Shown here: positions 63,145 through 64,000 of the stretch, one piece after another
Position numbering within the stretch: position 1 is the first letter of the stretch
Layout: each line of letters begins with the position of its first letter
Source: Sphingobacterium sp. ML3W
GTDB lineage: Bacteria; Bacteroidota; Bacteroidia; Sphingobacteriales; Sphingobacteriaceae
Assembly: GCF_029542085.1 (NCBI RefSeq)
Contig: NZ_CP107036.1
Coordinates: forward strand, 3,286,001-3,350,000
Length of the DNA stretch: 64,000 nt
Reading direction: 5' to 3'
The notes under the pieces: generated by a model
What the model was told of the DNA's origin: nothing
Databases searched by the model: none
The model's input: only the letters and a program-made list of their open reading frames with translations
Program-made: the position numbers and the translations under genes

Positions 63145-63795
63145 CTATTCTTTTGCCTTTGTTTTTTTCTTGAATAGATAAATCTTGGACTCATGTCCTT
63201 TTAGCAGGCGCTCAATATTCTTTTGATGGGTAATTAATAGCAGCGTACAGATTGCAATACCATAAAGCAATACCGAAGGAATGGTAGTTTTAAAAATAAA
63301 TGCCAAGCTAAATGGAAAAGCAAACCCGGCCGAAATTGAACTTAGGGATACATAATGTGTCGTCAATAGGATAATGACAAATACCGATACACAAACTAAG
63401 GCTGCCGGCGTATGTATCGCCAGGATCATCCCACACAATGTCGCCACCCCTTTTCCTCCCCGGAAGCCCGCAAATACAGGAAATAGGTGTCCTATAACGG
63501 CAATCACTCCCAAAGCCAACTGAAAATTAACGAACTGAACATCACTGGTATTTTGGCCCAACTCAATTAGATAGGCGAGATTTGTTGCTGTCCAACCCTT
63601 GAATATATCCACAAACATCACGATAGAGCCGGCACGCGGTCCTAATACACGAAAGGTGTTAGTCGCTCCAGCATTACCACTCCCATACTCACGAACATCT
63701 ACGCCATAAAATGCCTGACCTAACCAAACTGCTGTAGGTATAGAACCAAACAAATAAGCTAGTAATACTGCAATTACTAAATAAATCGATATCAT
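63145..63795 (-). CDS. plsY: Acyl-phosphate:glycerol-3-phosphate acyltransferase
   Basis: The 216-residue membrane protein has five to six TM helices and the three PlsY motifs: YGSGNAGATNTFRVLG (about 37-52), FPVFAGFRGGKGVATLCG (about 105-122) and a C-terminal loop with THQKNIERLLKGHES. It makes lysophosphatidic acid from acyl-phosphate, the first step of phospholipid synthesis in most bacteria. It starts 16 bp after nadC and is probably co-transcribed with it. Length is normal. Confidence 0.96.
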   Translation of the reverse strand: MISIYLVIAVLLAYLFGSIPTAVWLGQAFYGVDVREYGSGNAGATNTFRVLGPRAGSIVMFVDIFKGWTATNLAYLIELGQNTSDVQFVNFQLALGVIAVIGHLFPVFAGFRGGKGVATLCGMILAIHTPAALVCVSVFVIILLTTHYVSLSSISAGFAFPFSLAFIFKTTIPSVLLYGIAICTLLLITHQKNIERLLKGHESKIYLFKKKTKAKE

Positions 63796-63811
63796 TAAAT
63801 TAAATCAGTTC

Positions 63812-64000
63812 TTATAATAATTTGGCTTTCAGACTAAGATCTAAGCTCTTGACACTGTGTGTCAAAGCGCCCACCGAGATATAGTCTACTCCGGCCTCTG
63901 CATAGGCCCGAATGGTTTCAAATGTTATTCCCCCAGAAGCTTCTGTCTTAAATCGATGATCGATAATTTTAACAGCTTTAGCCACATCCGCAGGTGAAAA
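63812..64000 (-). CDS. nadC: Nicotinate-nucleotide pyrophosphorylase, carboxylating (C-terminal 62 aa)
   Basis: Only the 3' end is in the window. The frame is open from 64000 to a TAA at 63814-63812. It reads ...[17 protein letters not shown], then [20 protein letters not shown] and [16 protein letters not shown], which is the conserved end of quinolinate phosphoribosyltransferase (EASGGI and ISVGALTHS motifs). The enzyme converts quinolinate and PRPP to nicotinate mononucleotide in NAD synthesis. It precedes plsY on the same strand. Confidence 0.93.
   Translation of the reverse strand, partial: FSPADVAKAVKIIDHRFKTEASGGITFETIRAYAEAGVDYISVGALTHSVKSLDLSLKAKLL

Overview
The window looks like chromosome of a Bacteroidota bacterium, most likely a Sphingobacterium-like member of the Sphingobacteriaceae. 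The evidence is four SusC/SusD pairs, many SPII lipoproteins, an Oar-type TonB receptor, DUF3050/DUF5362 proteins and upstream sequences resembling the Bacteroidota promoter (TTTG, then TAnnTTTG). No rRNA, tRNA, CRISPR array or intact insertion sequence was seen.

Layout. (1) 1-3740, minus: a TolC / HlyD / MFS tripartite drug-efflux operon, cut by the left edge. (2) 4083-5483: a DUF3050 gene and a small orphan gene with a structured leader. (3) 5580-31520, minus: one very large polysaccharide-utilisation locus (PUL). In transcription order it holds SusC, SusD, two surface glycan-binding lipoproteins (DUF4959/DUF5000 and DUF4998), an alpha-galactosidase-like enzyme, a GntR/LacI-type regulator, an SSS sugar symporter, GH95, GH36, an SGNH acetylesterase, a second GH95, then a second SusC/SusD pair and a terminator. 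The enzymes are exo-acting or de-esterifying, which suggests stripping of terminal fucose/galactose and acetyl groups from a glycan. (4) 31800-33600: an AT-rich patch with orphan genes, a DKNYY repeat protein and an 11-bp tandem repeat. (5) 33615-40775, minus: SusC, SusD, a small lipoprotein and a PL6 lyase. (6) 41050-44328, minus: GH105 and GH31, whose upstream region shares a motif with the PL6 operon. (7) 44447-48035, minus: 5-oxoprolinase genes pxpB-pxpC-pxpA followed by an Nramp-fold transporter. (8) 48036-49121: noncoding, with two long perfect palindromes. (9) 49122-52355, minus: Oar-like receptor; 52828-53304, plus: DUF5362. (10) 53878-61987, plus: a second SusC-SusD-DUF4959/5000-DUF4998 cassette without enzymes. 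(11) 62155-64000, minus: M48 protease lipoprotein, plsY and the 3' end of nadC.

How the parts work together. The large PUL would bind glycan at the surface (lipoproteins and SusD), import it through SusC, trim it in the periplasm (GH95, GH36, esterase), import monosaccharide through SSS, and be controlled by its own GntR regulator. A near-perfect 28-bp dyad overlaps the predicted promoter of the first gene and is the best operator candidate. The PL6 PUL and the GH105-GH31 pair probably form one regulon for a uronate-containing polymer. The most unusual structures are homologous spacers carrying short ORFs inside the PL6 operon, the dyad operators at the PUL and pxp promoters, and the palindromes at 48.2-48.5 kb.
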